The notes under the pieces were generated by a model. That model was not told the origin of the DNA and ran no database searches. It worked only from the letters and a program-made list of their open reading frames with translations. DNA of 44,854 nt, from the NCBI RefSeq assembly GCF_002947535.1, contig NZ_PUAP01000052.1, positions 1 through 44,854 on the forward strand, given 5' to 3'. The position numbers and the translations under genes are program-made. Below are positions 30,651 through 38,125 of the stretch, piece after piece (the stretch's first letter is position 1; every line of letters starts with the position of its first letter). This stretch comes from Enterococcus mundtii (GTDB taxonomy: Bacteria > Bacillota > Bacilli > Lactobacillales > Enterococcaceae).

Positions 30651-31403
30651 TTACTGTTCTAGATTACCTAGAATAGTTAATATTTGACGATAAAAGTCTG
30701 AACGGCTTTGCTCTCCCCGTTTAACTTCTTGATGGATCACGCCATCTTTAATAAATAAGATTCGTTGGCAGTAACTTGCTGAAAAAGCATCGTGTGTTAC
30801 CAATAAAATCGAGACTTTATCTTTTGTATTTAATTCTTCCATCGTGTCTAAAAGATCTTTTGCACTTTTTGAATCCAGTGCGCCTGTCGGTTCATCACCT
30901 AGAAGAATCGTTGGTTGAGTCACCAATGCACGCGCAGCTGCCACCCGTTGTTTTTGTCCGCCGGAGATTTTCGCTGGATAGCTGTCTAAAATGTGACTGA
31001 TTGATAAGCGTTCAGCCACCGCATTGACTTTTTTCTTGATATCTTTTGGTTTCACGCCTTGTAAAGAAAGCGGAACTGCAATGTTTTCTTGTGCAGTCAA
31101 GTTCTCTAAAAGATTGAAATCTTGGAAAATAAAGCCGATTTCTTTTGCTCGAAAATCGGCTAGCTGATTTCCTTTCAACTTCGTGACATCTGCTTGGTTG
31201 ATATGGATCGTGCCACTTGTTGGTTTATCTAATGTTGATAAGATATTCAATAAGGTTGATTTACCTGATCCAGAAGCCCCCATGATACCAATGAATTCGC
31301 CTTTTTCTACACTAAAACTGATACCGTTCAATGCTTGTGTCTGTTTCTCATTACTTTTTCCGTAAACTTTTGTTACGTTATTGATTTCTACGATTTTATC
31401 CAT
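30651..31403 (-). CDS. BceA/YxdL-like ABC ATPase (250 aa)
   Basis: This ATP-binding subunit pairs with the permease at 28822. Walker A GASGSGKST lies near residues 41-49. Then come FIFQDFNLL (Q loop), SGGQKQR (signature), ILLGDEPTGALD (Walker B) and LLVTHD (switch His). The start overlaps the end of the YxeA-type gene by eight bases (ATGGATAA), which implies translational coupling. The family serves bacteriocin or antimicrobial peptide detoxification; the substrate here is not predictable. Confidence 0.92.
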   Translation of the reverse strand: MDKIVEINNVTKVYGKSNEKQTQALNGISFSVEKGEFIGIMGASGSGKSTLLNILSTLDKPTSGTIHINQADVTKLKGNQLADFRAKEIGFIFQDFNLLENLTAQENIAVPLSLQGVKPKDIKKKVNAVAERLSISHILDSYPAKISGGQKQRVAAARALVTQPTILLGDEPTGALDSKSAKDLLDTMEELNTKDKVSILLVTHDAFSASYCQRILFIKDGVIHQEVKRGEQSRSDFYRQILTILGNLEQ

Positions 31404-31776
31404 TATTGACCGTCCCTTTATTTAGTTTTTTTTGTGCTGCGGATGGAATTTCTTTTGCCTGTATTTCTTCATAAGACGTCACGCCTTTATTTTTATTCCA
31501 AGTTACTTTCAAATAGGCATCTTTTCTTAATGGTCGCTCTTGAAAACCATTGAAGTCCATTGTTTTTTCTTTACCATCTTTATTAAACCCCGGTAATTCA
31601 TAACGATAACTGATGATTTCTTGTCCACCGTCAGCGCGATCCACCTGTTTTTCACCATCCGTTGTGATTTGAACATAATAGCTTTCCCCACCCATGATCA
31701 AATGGTCTGCTAAACGATATCCACCAAAGACGATGATGATAAACGCACCTAACCCAATCAATAATTTTTTCATCAT
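31396..31776 (-). CDS. YxeA-family (DUF1093) secreted/membrane-anchored protein (126 aa)
   Basis: A single N-terminal hydrophobic segment (KKLLIGLGAFIIIVFGGYRL) is followed by an extracytoplasmic domain. That domain contains YYVQITTDGEKQ, YRYELPGFNKDGKEK and RPLRKDAYLKVTWNK, matching the YxeA family. Such proteins are small OB-like exported proteins often encoded with ABC transporters for antimicrobial peptides. The start is either ATG of the pair at 31776/31773; AAGGAGTC precedes both. It is first in the operon with ATPase and permease and overlaps the ATPase start. Confidence 0.87.
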   Translation of the reverse strand: MMKKLLIGLGAFIIIVFGGYRLADHLIMGGESYYVQITTDGEKQVDRADGGQEIISYRYELPGFNKDGKEKTMDFNGFQERPLRKDAYLKVTWNKNKGVTSYEEIQAKEIPSAAQKKLNKGTVNNG

Positions 31777-31878
31777 GACTCCTTCTTTCCTGTTCTGATA
31801 AATTAAGTATAGTCAAGTAACCGTGAAAATTCCTTTCTTTTTACTATCAAAACTCTTTCATTATTGTCATATGTTCAA

Positions 31879-31923
31879 AAAAAAGAAATCTGGAAGTGTA
31901 ACCCACTCCAAATTTCTTTTTAT
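31879..31923 (-). terminator. terminator of the SPFH operon
   Basis: AAGAAATCTGGAAGTG pairs with CCACTCCAAATTTCTT, and eight Ts follow on the minus strand. It separates the SPFH operon from the YxeA operon. Confidence 0.8.
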
Positions 31924-31982
31924 TGATTCAAACCGATATTCGTTGGCTAAGCGCTCCATTGGCGGATGCTTGCCTCGGTCAG

Positions 31983-32852
31983 CTATTTTTCTTTGTTGTT
32001 TCCAGTATTGATCACTGGTTGGGTGCCTTTATCAGTAATGATCGACACAAGTAGATTGTTGATCAACTGGATCTTTCGATCATCGGTAAAAGCGATATCC
32101 TGTCCTGCTTCGATTTGCTCCAAGGCCATTTGTGTCATTGTCACTGCGCCTTCAACGATGGTTTGACGGGCAGATAAAATGGCTTTAGCTTGTTGCCGTT
32201 GTAACATCGCACTGGCAATCTCTGTTGCATAAGCCAGGTGGTTCAATCTTGTCTCTAAAACTTCGACTCCTGCCACCGATAATCGTTCTTGTAATTCCTT
32301 TGCCAATTCATCTGAAATCGCAGTGGTATTCCCACGTAAAGTAAGATCATCCTCGTTGAATGTGTCATATGGATATTGGCTAGCGATATGACGAATGGCG
32401 GTTTCACTTTGGATCTCAACAAATTGATGATAGTTTGCTACATCAAAAAGCGCTTTGGCCGTATCTACTACCTTGAAAACGACGACTGCGGAGATCTCGA
32501 TCGGATTTCCATCTAAGTCATTGACCTTCAAAAGTGAGCTATTGAAGTTTCGAACTTTTAACGACAAGTTGATTTTTTGCGCAAAAGGAATCGTTAAGAA
32601 AAATCCACTTTCACGAATCGTTCCGATATATTGCCCAAAAAAGACGATTGCCTTTGCTTGATTAGGACTGACTACTGTCAGTCCGCTGATTGCTAAGAAA
32701 ACAATCACCCATAAGAAAATCCCGACAATTGAAAATCCAACTAAAAATCGAGCAACCCCTATGAAAAATAATAAGAGTCCTACGACAAACATTAGAAGAA
32801 TAATAAACAGCCCTATATAGCCATTAATAGTGAATGCCTTTTTTTCTTTCAT
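31983..32852 (-). CDS. SPFH/band-7 domain membrane protein (289 aa)
   Basis: Two N-terminal hydrophobic segments (residues about 12-60) are followed by a band-7/SPFH domain. It shows GLTVVSPNQAKAIVFFGQYIGTI, VRNFNSSLLKVNDLDGNPIEISAVVVFKV and the alanine-rich LQRQQAKAILSARQTIVEGAV helix. SPFH proteins (stomatin, prohibitin, flotillin relatives) form membrane rings and scaffold microdomains. Start follows GGAGTTAGAAA. It is the second gene of a two-gene operon with a 163-residue protein 26 bases upstream. Confidence 0.9.
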   Translation of the reverse strand: MKEKKAFTINGYIGLFIILLMFVVGLLLFFIGVARFLVGFSIVGIFLWVIVFLAISGLTVVSPNQAKAIVFFGQYIGTIRESGFFLTIPFAQKINLSLKVRNFNSSLLKVNDLDGNPIEISAVVVFKVVDTAKALFDVANYHQFVEIQSETAIRHIASQYPYDTFNEDDLTLRGNTTAISDELAKELQERLSVAGVEVLETRLNHLAYATEIASAMLQRQQAKAILSARQTIVEGAVTMTQMALEQIEAGQDIAFTDDRKIQLINNLLVSIITDKGTQPVINTGNNKEK

Positions 32853-32878
32853 TTTCTAACTCCTAATTTTGCTTGGTC

Positions 32879-33370
32879 CTATTCTGTTTTTTTACGAATC
32901 CTTGCCATGGCTCCTTCTAATTCCAATTCTTTGTCTTCCGTGATATACCAACCGTTCTCATGTACGCCACCTGATGCTTCTGGCAAATATTCTAATCGTG
33001 TACGGACCCATTGTTTCGTTTCAGTAAAATAATCTTCCACTAAGATCTCTAGATCCATACCAGCGGATAATTCGAGATTCTCACGAACTGACTTGAAAAC
33101 AAATCGTTCGCTTGCTTGATCGTATTTCAAAATACCCGTATCGATGATTGGCAGTGAATAATAATCTAATTCTTTTTGCACTTTCAATAGATGTTTGAAC
33201 ATTTCGTTGTACACTTGCTCAAGTTGTCGACCTTCGGAATTATTCGGATATTGGATCGTTACTCTTTCTTTGTCTGTATCATAATACTTAGTACTCAGTT
33301 CTGTTAAAAAATGATGCAATTTCCCTAATTCACTTTTCAATTCTTCCCGCTTGATTTCCTCTGTTTTCAT
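32879..33370 (-). CDS. conserved hypothetical protein, DUF5348-like C terminus (163 aa)
   Basis: A charged helical N-terminal half (residues 1-75) precedes a beta-rich domain. That domain contains TGILKYDQASERFVFKSVRENLELSAGMDLEIL, WVRTRLEYLPEASG and ENGWYIT, which resembles DUF5348 small-barrel proteins. It is a cytoplasmic protein without membrane segments. It precedes the SPFH gene and probably shares its promoter. The function is unknown. The ATG follows AGGGTGAATA; an out-of-frame ATG lies just before it. Confidence 0.75.
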   Translation of the reverse strand: MKTEEIKREELKSELGKLHHFLTELSTKYYDTDKERVTIQYPNNSEGRQLEQVYNEMFKHLLKVQKELDYYSLPIIDTGILKYDQASERFVFKSVRENLELSAGMDLEILVEDYFTETKQWVRTRLEYLPEASGGVHENGWYITEDKELELEGAMARIRKKTE

Positions 33371-33473
33371 TCATTATTCACCCTATTTTCCCCATATATG
33401 TACGTTTTTTCCCTTTCTTTATTCTACTATATTATTGGATGATAGGCGATGATATTTCATGTAAAATAAATAA

Positions 33474-33516
33474 AAAAGCGTATAATTCCTTATTCCATAA
33501 AGAATTATACGCTTCT
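33474..33516 (-). terminator. terminator of the PadR-DUF1700-DUF4097 operon
   Basis: AAGCGTATAATTC (33476-33488) and GAATTATACGCTT (33502-33514) pair perfectly, with six Ts after on the minus strand. Confidence 0.9.
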
Positions 33517-33566
33517 TCAACTATTTATTCGTTATTTCGGAAAAGATAGTCTTGACAGTTCAACGA

Positions 33567-34433
33567 TCAATCATAGACTTCTTCATAGTCTTCATCATCC
33601 ATCGGAGACTCTTCGTCATCTTCACTTGTCAAATTCACTTGACTATTATGCCCCGTCACTTTAAGGTCTTTATTCCCTTGATTATAAGTCTTTGTTGTCA
33701 ATGTTTCATAATTTTTGTTGATGTAAGAATCCCCTTCTAGTGTCACAGCTAATCCTTGCTGTTGATACTCATAGAACTCAATACTACTATTTTGAAGTGT
33801 GATTTCGCCTTTGATTGACTTTTCATTGTCGTTAAAAAGGATACTGCCATCACTTGCAGCCAATTTGACTTTATCTATCGAAAACTCATGCAAATCTAGC
33901 GAGCCCATTTGATTTTCAACAGTAAGAAGTTCCCCACTTACTTCATTGATCGACGTCCAAGTATTTGCTAAATTCAAGTTGATCTTCTTACTACTAAATT
34001 CATCTAAAAACAATTCATTGTTTTTCCCTTCAACCACTAATTCTGTTAAGGACATGGTTTTAGGAATCGTGATCTTCAACATCGAACGTGTGTCTGTCAC
34101 GTTGATCATCGCTGCTGGCGTTTGACCGTCAGCTGAGATATCCAATGTGTGATCTTCCAGATTGATCTTTGGTTTTTGCGTTTTGTCATAAGACGCTTCA
34201 ACCCCAAAGTTCACGCCTCGTTGGATCACGATATTTTGGTGATCTGCTCGGACAACGATTTTTTCGATTTTTTCAGACGAAAAATCTTTTGTTTCGCGAG
34301 TCATTTCTATGATCCTTGGTCCACCTTCCCACGTCAGACTCGTTTGGGCACCAGAGGCATAACTTAACCCTGCCATCAAGCCACCAACGACCATCAGTCC
34401 TAACCCTGCGCCTAAGATATACTTTAATTTCAT
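33567..34433 (-). CDS. DUF4097-family exported beta-helix-like protein (288 aa)
   Basis: An N-terminal membrane anchor or signal (YILGAGLGLMVVGGLMAGLSYASG) is followed by repeated short beta strands that look like a DUF4097 adhesin-like beta helix: KIEKIVVRADHQNIVIQRG, MLKITIPKTMSLTELVVEGKNNELFLDEF and KINLNLANTWTSINEVSGEL. The acidic C terminus is SEDDEESPMDDEDYEEVYD. DUF4097 proteins accompany envelope-stress systems such as LiaX and YvlB. It starts three bases after the DUF1700 gene, behind GGGGTG, and is last in an operon with a PadR regulator. Confidence 0.87.
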   Translation of the reverse strand: MKLKYILGAGLGLMVVGGLMAGLSYASGAQTSLTWEGGPRIIEMTRETKDFSSEKIEKIVVRADHQNIVIQRGVNFGVEASYDKTQKPKINLEDHTLDISADGQTPAAMINVTDTRSMLKITIPKTMSLTELVVEGKNNELFLDEFSSKKINLNLANTWTSINEVSGELLTVENQMGSLDLHEFSIDKVKLAASDGSILFNDNEKSIKGEITLQNSSIEFYEYQQQGLAVTLEGDSYINKNYETLTTKTYNQGNKDLKVTGHNSQVNLTSEDDEESPMDDEDYEEVYD

Positions 34434-34436
34434 TTT

Positions 34437-35051
34437 TTACACCCCACTATTCGTCGTATGGATCGCTCGTTTCGTAATAAACCGGCGTCCTACCCATTTG
34501 ACAAAGTTCATCATCATTTGGAATAGCCATTTGGTCCCTTTTAACAGTAATGGTGCAAAGAAAACAGCACCTCCTGTGGCAAGTAACCCTAGTCCTACAA
34601 AGAACAGCCCACTAGCAATCGATTGTTGCAAGACAGCAACGCCTGAAATGATTGAAAATAAACCTGCTCCTAAAATACTGATACATACCACATAGATTCC
34701 AATGATCACGCCAATTAAGCCAATCAGAATACCAAAAATCGCTAGAATAAACGCTAATGCTAAAGGAATCAATAAAGGTGATGCACACAACCCAATGACG
34801 ATCATCCAAATCAAACGGATTTTCCGTTTAGGACTTTGGCTGTATTCTGATTCATCGTCGTCTTGTTCCGAGTAATAATTGATTTTCAGCTTCAGGGCAA
34901 ATTGCTTTGGTGAGCCATATTCATCCACGACTTCTTCTACTGTTTTGCCAGAATCCAAGAAGTATTCTTCATAATATTGAATAATATCAAAGCGATCATC
35001 TTCAGGTATTTCTTGAAGTTCGTCCAACACATCATTTAAATATTCATTCAT
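34437..35051 (-). CDS. DUF1700-family membrane protein (204 aa)
   Basis: The N terminus MNEYLNDVLDELQEIPEDDR and YYEEYFLDSGKTVEEVVDEYGSP match the DUF1700 helical domain seen in proteins next to PadR regulators. Residues about 80-185 contain a Gly/Ile/Leu-rich block of three to four membrane segments. The start overlaps the PadR stop by eight bases behind GGAGGAGAATACGA, so translation is coupled. Together with PadR and DUF4097 partners it likely forms an envelope-stress module. Confidence 0.9.
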   Translation of the reverse strand: MNEYLNDVLDELQEIPEDDRFDIIQYYEEYFLDSGKTVEEVVDEYGSPKQFALKLKINYYSEQDDDESEYSQSPKRKIRLIWMIVIGLCASPLLIPLALAFILAIFGILIGLIGVIIGIYVVCISILGAGLFSIISGVAVLQQSIASGLFFVGLGLLATGGAVFFAPLLLKGTKWLFQMMMNFVKWVGRRFITKRAIHTTNSGV

Positions 35052-35361
35052 TCGTATTCTCCTCCAGTAATCGGTTTAAGGAATCTCGAAACACGATCCA
35101 TTTATCAATGATTTCTTCTAAATGTTGACGTCCTTTCGGAGTTAAGCGGTAATATCGGCGATTTCTGCCTTCGAATGGTTCGTCGTATGTTTCTAAGTAT
35201 TCTTCTTTTTTTAATCTGCGTAAAACAGGATACATCGTTGATTCACTGACAGATAAACTTTCTTGGACGATCTTCGTTAATGCGTAACCGTACATGTCTT
35301 CTCTGCTTAAAGCTGCTAAAACTGTACCATCGAGTAAAACTGTTGGGACTTGGATATGCAT
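35044..35361 (-). CDS. PadR-family transcriptional regulator (105 aa)
   Basis: A winged-helix PadR repressor of the short subfamily. Characteristic are DGTVLAALSREDMYGYALTKIVQESLSVSESTMYPVLRRLKKEEYLETY and NRRYYRLTPKGRQHLEEI. PadR proteins of this size regulate their own operons and respond to envelope-active compounds. The ATG follows AGAAGGTGAAGTA. Its promoter overlaps a perfect 10-bp-arm palindrome at 35402-35426. It is the first gene of a three-gene unit. Confidence 0.93.
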   Translation of the reverse strand: MHIQVPTVLLDGTVLAALSREDMYGYALTKIVQESLSVSESTMYPVLRRLKKEEYLETYDEPFEGRNRRYYRLTPKGRQHLEEIIDKWIVFRDSLNRLLEENTNE

Positions 35362-35401
35362 TACTTCACCTTCTTTATAGTTTGCAATATTTTATATTTA
35401 C

Positions 35402-35426
35402 CAATATTATATCACGTATAATATTG
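35402..35426 (-). promoter_or_regulatory. padR promoter with perfect palindromic operator
   Basis: CAATATTATA (35402-35411) and TATAATATTG (35417-35426) are perfect inverted repeats around five bases. On the minus strand, TTGCAA then 16 bases then TATAAT forms the promoter, so the operator covers the -10 box. A related word, CAATATTTTA, lies downstream at 35385-35394. Autoregulation by the PadR protein is the likely use. Confidence 0.8.
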
Positions 35427-35512
35427 TTTGCAAGTAAAATTCACATTCATTCTCCTGATCACTTCAATATTCTCGAAAACAACGCTAAGTATCATAAAAA
35501 TTCTACTTACAA

Positions 35513-35556
35513 AAAAGGAACAAAGACCGTAATGATTTCTGGTCTTTGTTCCTTTT
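35513..35556. terminator. bidirectional terminator after the small-protein genes
   Basis: GGAACAAAGACC (35517-35528) and GGTCTTTGTTCC (35541-35552) are perfect 12-mers around 12 bases. Six Ts follow on the minus strand and four on the plus strand. Confidence 0.9.
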
Positions 35557-35581
35557 GAATACTTTCTTATTATCCTCTTAC

Positions 35582-35689
35582 CTACAACAAAGCAAACACG
35601 ATAAAACTCAGTGCAAAACCTAGAAAAACTGCAAGAGAGAAACGGATCACTTCTTTTCTATTCCTGTTCAACCACGTTTCATTCATCAT
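35582..35689 (-). CDS. single-span membrane micropeptide (35 aa)
   Basis: A GGAGTGTAGCAA ribosome site precedes ATGATG. The product is MMNETWLNRNRKEV followed by a hydrophobic helix IRFSLAVFLGFALSFIVFALL up to the stop: a short charged N terminus and one membrane span. It lies 31 bases after the exported 108-residue protein on the same strand and before a strong terminator, so the two probably form one transcript. I recognise no family. The ribosome site, helix and terminator placement support a real gene. Confidence 0.6.
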   Translation of the reverse strand: MMNETWLNRNRKEVIRFSLAVFLGFALSFIVFALL

Positions 35690-35720
35690 TTGCTACACTC
35701 CATTCTAAAATAGTCAGTTG

Positions 35721-36047
35721 CTAATTTGGATAAACAGAGGTGACATGATCGTATTGCTGTGCATGTTTATTGGCAGCAGAAACAGCTGTTCCAGGAAATA
35801 GATGCCACTTACTATGATAGCCACATGTATGGCATTTCCAATAATAACCGATACCACGATCTGCTTGTTTTTCATCCTCTGCACTTGCATTTGCCACAAG
35901 TGTATCTAAGACCGAATCCTGTTTCAATAATACTGTGGGAGTACCATGAGAATGAGTTGCTTCATCTGCAATGACTATGGGATTGGCTCCGCTTAGTCCA
36001 ACACTTAACGTCAAAAGTCCGAGCAATAAACCGACTTGTTTTTTCAA
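35721..36047 (-). CDS. exported small protein with zinc-finger-like Cys/His pattern (108 aa)
   Basis: A classic signal peptide (MKKQVGLLLGLLTLSVGLSG, likely cut after VIA at about residue 27) leads into a mature protein of about 80 residues. The C-terminal part has Cys72-x2-Cys75, then His78, His82, His95 and His101 within YYWKCHTCGYHSKWHLFPG and AANKHAQQYDH. This C-x2-C...H-x5-H arrangement could bind zinc like a C2H2 finger; rubredoxin-like alternatives are less likely. The start follows GGAATGATAGGAATTG (an imperfect site). It heads a possible two-gene unit with the membrane micropeptide. No family is recognised. Confidence 0.75.
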   Translation of the reverse strand: MKKQVGLLLGLLTLSVGLSGANPIVIADEATHSHGTPTVLLKQDSVLDTLVANASAEDEKQADRGIGYYWKCHTCGYHSKWHLFPGTAVSAANKHAQQYDHVTSVYPN

Positions 36048-36101
36048 TTCCTATCATTCCTCCAATAACGGTTATTAGAAAAATATACGAATGCTCACTT
36101 A

Positions 36102-36122
36102 TGTACGACTTGTCTTCGTACA
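36102..36122. promoter_or_regulatory. palindrome upstream of the exported protein gene
   Basis: TGTACGA-CTTGTCT-TCGTACA has perfect 7-base arms and lies 55-75 bases upstream of the start at 36047, where a promoter would be. It is probably an operator of an unidentified regulator. Confidence 0.5.
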
Positions 36123-36247
36123 CTTTTCCAAGTATATATTACTTGAAAAATACACCTTAGAACTATTGAATCAGAAGTGGCGTTTTTTTCTTTGTTTTTG
36201 TTGGTTTATTGCTCCTATAGATCATTAACTGTTCACTTCCCTGGATC

Positions 36248-37312
36248 TTATTCCATCGAAGAATTTGGTTGCGTGTTTTCTTTGTCTAATTGAATGATGA
36301 CGGTCGTTCCTACTTTTGGGATACTGTTATAACTGATTTTTCCATGATGCAACTCAATGATTTTTTTGACTAGTGATAATCCTAGTCCATTCCCAGAAAA
36401 TTGGCGACTGGATTCCCCTTGGTAAAATTTCTCAAAGAGTCGTGCTTGTGTTTCTTGGTCCATTCCCACGCCAGAATCTGTCACTTCAACGATCACTTGA
36501 GTGGCATTTTGTGTTAAACGAATCTTGATTTTTCCTTGTGGTTGATTGTACTTGATGGCATTATCCATGAGATTCAACCAGACTTGATATAAAAATTCTT
36601 CATTGCCAACAAAGCTGACGCTTTCCAGATCGATCTCCAGTTGAAGATGTTCTTGCTCCCATTTGGGTTGTAAAAAAACAATCACTTCACGAATCTGTTC
36701 ATCTAAACGAAACGGACGCTTTTCTAATTGGATTCGTTGATTCTCTAATTTATTCAGCTTCAAAGTGTTTTCTGTCAATTGTGAAAGCTGAGTGATGCTC
36801 TCAATGATCCGTTGCAAGAAAACTTGCTTTTCCTCTTCTGAGATATTCGGTTGCTGCAACAATTGCACATATCCTTGGATCGTGGCAAGTGGCGTCTTGA
36901 ATTCATGAGAAACATTGGAAACAAAGTCATTTCTCAACGTTTCGATACTACTCAATTCTTGGACCATCACGTTGAAATCTTTATATAGTTGCTGCACTTC
37001 TTCAACTTTTTGTTGTTCATTCATCCGAATCGAAAAATCCCCCGTTGCTACTTTGCTCATATTCGTTCGTAAATCACTGATTGGCAGTAAGATCCGACGA
37101 CCGACAAAGATCGAGATCCCTGTCCCCACCATCATACTAAATCCTGCAAAAACGACTAGAGGAAACCATGTCGCTTGTTGCTCTGAAGCAGGGACTGTTT
37201 TGTGTGACAGTAAGAAAATAAAACCTAAGAAACACAACAAAGTAACTAAAATGGAAACAAACACAATGCACGCAAAATAAATCCATAATTGTGAAAAGAT
37301 TTTTTTACGCAT
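36248..37312 (-). CDS. HisKA-type sensor histidine kinase (354 aa)
   Basis: This is a membrane sensor kinase with two helices (residues about 10-36 and 50-72) around a very short extracellular loop of about 15 residues. A HAMP domain (about 72-125), a HisKA domain with NVSHEFKTPLATIQGYV (phosphoacceptor His136) and a HATPase domain follow, with LMDNAIKYN, DSGVGMD and GNGLGLSLVKKI. The short loop suggests sensing at or in the membrane, perhaps with the ABC protein encoded across the divergent promoter. The ATG at 37312 shares its A with the TGA of the response regulator gene (TGATG), giving coupling. Confidence 0.92.
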   Translation of the reverse strand: MRKKIFSQLWIYFACIVFVSILVTLLCFLGFIFLLSHKTVPASEQQATWFPLVVFAGFSMMVGTGISIFVGRRILLPISDLRTNMSKVATGDFSIRMNEQQKVEEVQQLYKDFNVMVQELSSIETLRNDFVSNVSHEFKTPLATIQGYVQLLQQPNISEEEKQVFLQRIIESITQLSQLTENTLKLNKLENQRIQLEKRPFRLDEQIREVIVFLQPKWEQEHLQLEIDLESVSFVGNEEFLYQVWLNLMDNAIKYNQPQGKIKIRLTQNATQVIVEVTDSGVGMDQETQARLFEKFYQGESSRQFSGNGLGLSLVKKIIELHHGKISYNSIPKVGTTVIIQLDKENTQPNSSME

Positions 37313-37980
37313 CAAATCACCGCCTTATAGCCTAAGCCGCGAACTGTCATGATCTGGAAATCATCATTTTCAATAAAACGCGTGCGTAATCGTTTGATAT
37401 GCACATCGATCGTCCGTTCTTCCGTATTGGTATCCAACCCCCATATATCATCCATTAATTGTTGACGTGTAAAAATCTTATTTGGATAAGAAAGTAGTTT
37501 GTACAATAATTGAAATTCTTTTTGTGGAAGTAAGATGGCTTGATCCTGCTTGATCACTTCATACGTTTCTTGGTTCAAGCTAGTTTGTCCAATGTTCAAT
37601 TGGTGGCTATGATTGATTTTCGCTCGCCGTAACAAAGCTTCTACCCGCAACACCATTTCATTGACATCTACTGGTTTGGTCATATAGTCATCCGTTCCCA
37701 GTTGAAATCCCTTCTTTTTATCTTCAAAATCTGCTTTTGCTGTAATGATCAACACAGGTGTTTCTATGCGACTGCTTCGTAAAGTTTCCAACAGTTCATA
37801 ACCATCCATCACAGGCATCATGATATCTGTGATGATCACATCTACTTGAGTACTCTCTAATCGCTTCAAAGCTTCGGTCCCATTTGCGACGGCAAAAACC
37901 AAAAAACCAGCTCGTTCTAAAACGGATTGATAAAGTTGTTGCAAACGCTCATCATCTTCTACTAGTAATATTCGATTCAT
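37312..37980 (-). CDS. OmpR/PhoB-family response regulator (222 aa)
   Basis: The receiver domain has the acidic pair Glu8-Asp9-Asp10, phosphoacceptor Asp52 in VIITDIMMPVMDG, and the Lys102-type residue in YMTKPVD. Residues about 130-222 form a winged-helix domain with LLPQKEFQLLYKLLSYP, DDIWGLDTNTEERTIDVHIKRLRTRF and VRGLGYKAVI. It is paired with the kinase downstream. The gene is divergent from the MacB-like ABC gene, its likely target. The start is the ATG at 37980. Confidence 0.94.
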   Translation of the reverse strand: MNRILLVEDDERLQQLYQSVLERAGFLVFAVANGTEALKRLESTQVDVIITDIMMPVMDGYELLETLRSSRIETPVLIITAKADFEDKKKGFQLGTDDYMTKPVDVNEMVLRVEALLRRAKINHSHQLNIGQTSLNQETYEVIKQDQAILLPQKEFQLLYKLLSYPNKIFTRQQLMDDIWGLDTNTEERTIDVHIKRLRTRFIENDDFQIMTVRGLGYKAVI

Positions 37981-38076
37981 TATTTCTCCCCATGTAATTA
38001 TTTGAAAAATTTCAGTTTTTTTTCTGATTGTTCATATTCAGTTAACATTCATTCATTATACTACGTTCGTTGTTCT

Positions 38077-38096
38077 GTTATACTTATTAGTATAAC
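38077..38096. promoter_or_regulatory. palindrome in the divergent response regulator/ABC promoter region
   Basis: GTTATAC and GTATAAC are perfect arms around six bases, about 30-50 bases before the ABC gene start. The right arm adjoins TATAAC, a candidate -10. Possible operator for the OmpR-type regulator, which usually prefers direct repeats. Confidence 0.4.
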
Positions 38097-38125
38097 GAAT
38101 ATTTCAAACGGAAAGAAGGGTGACA

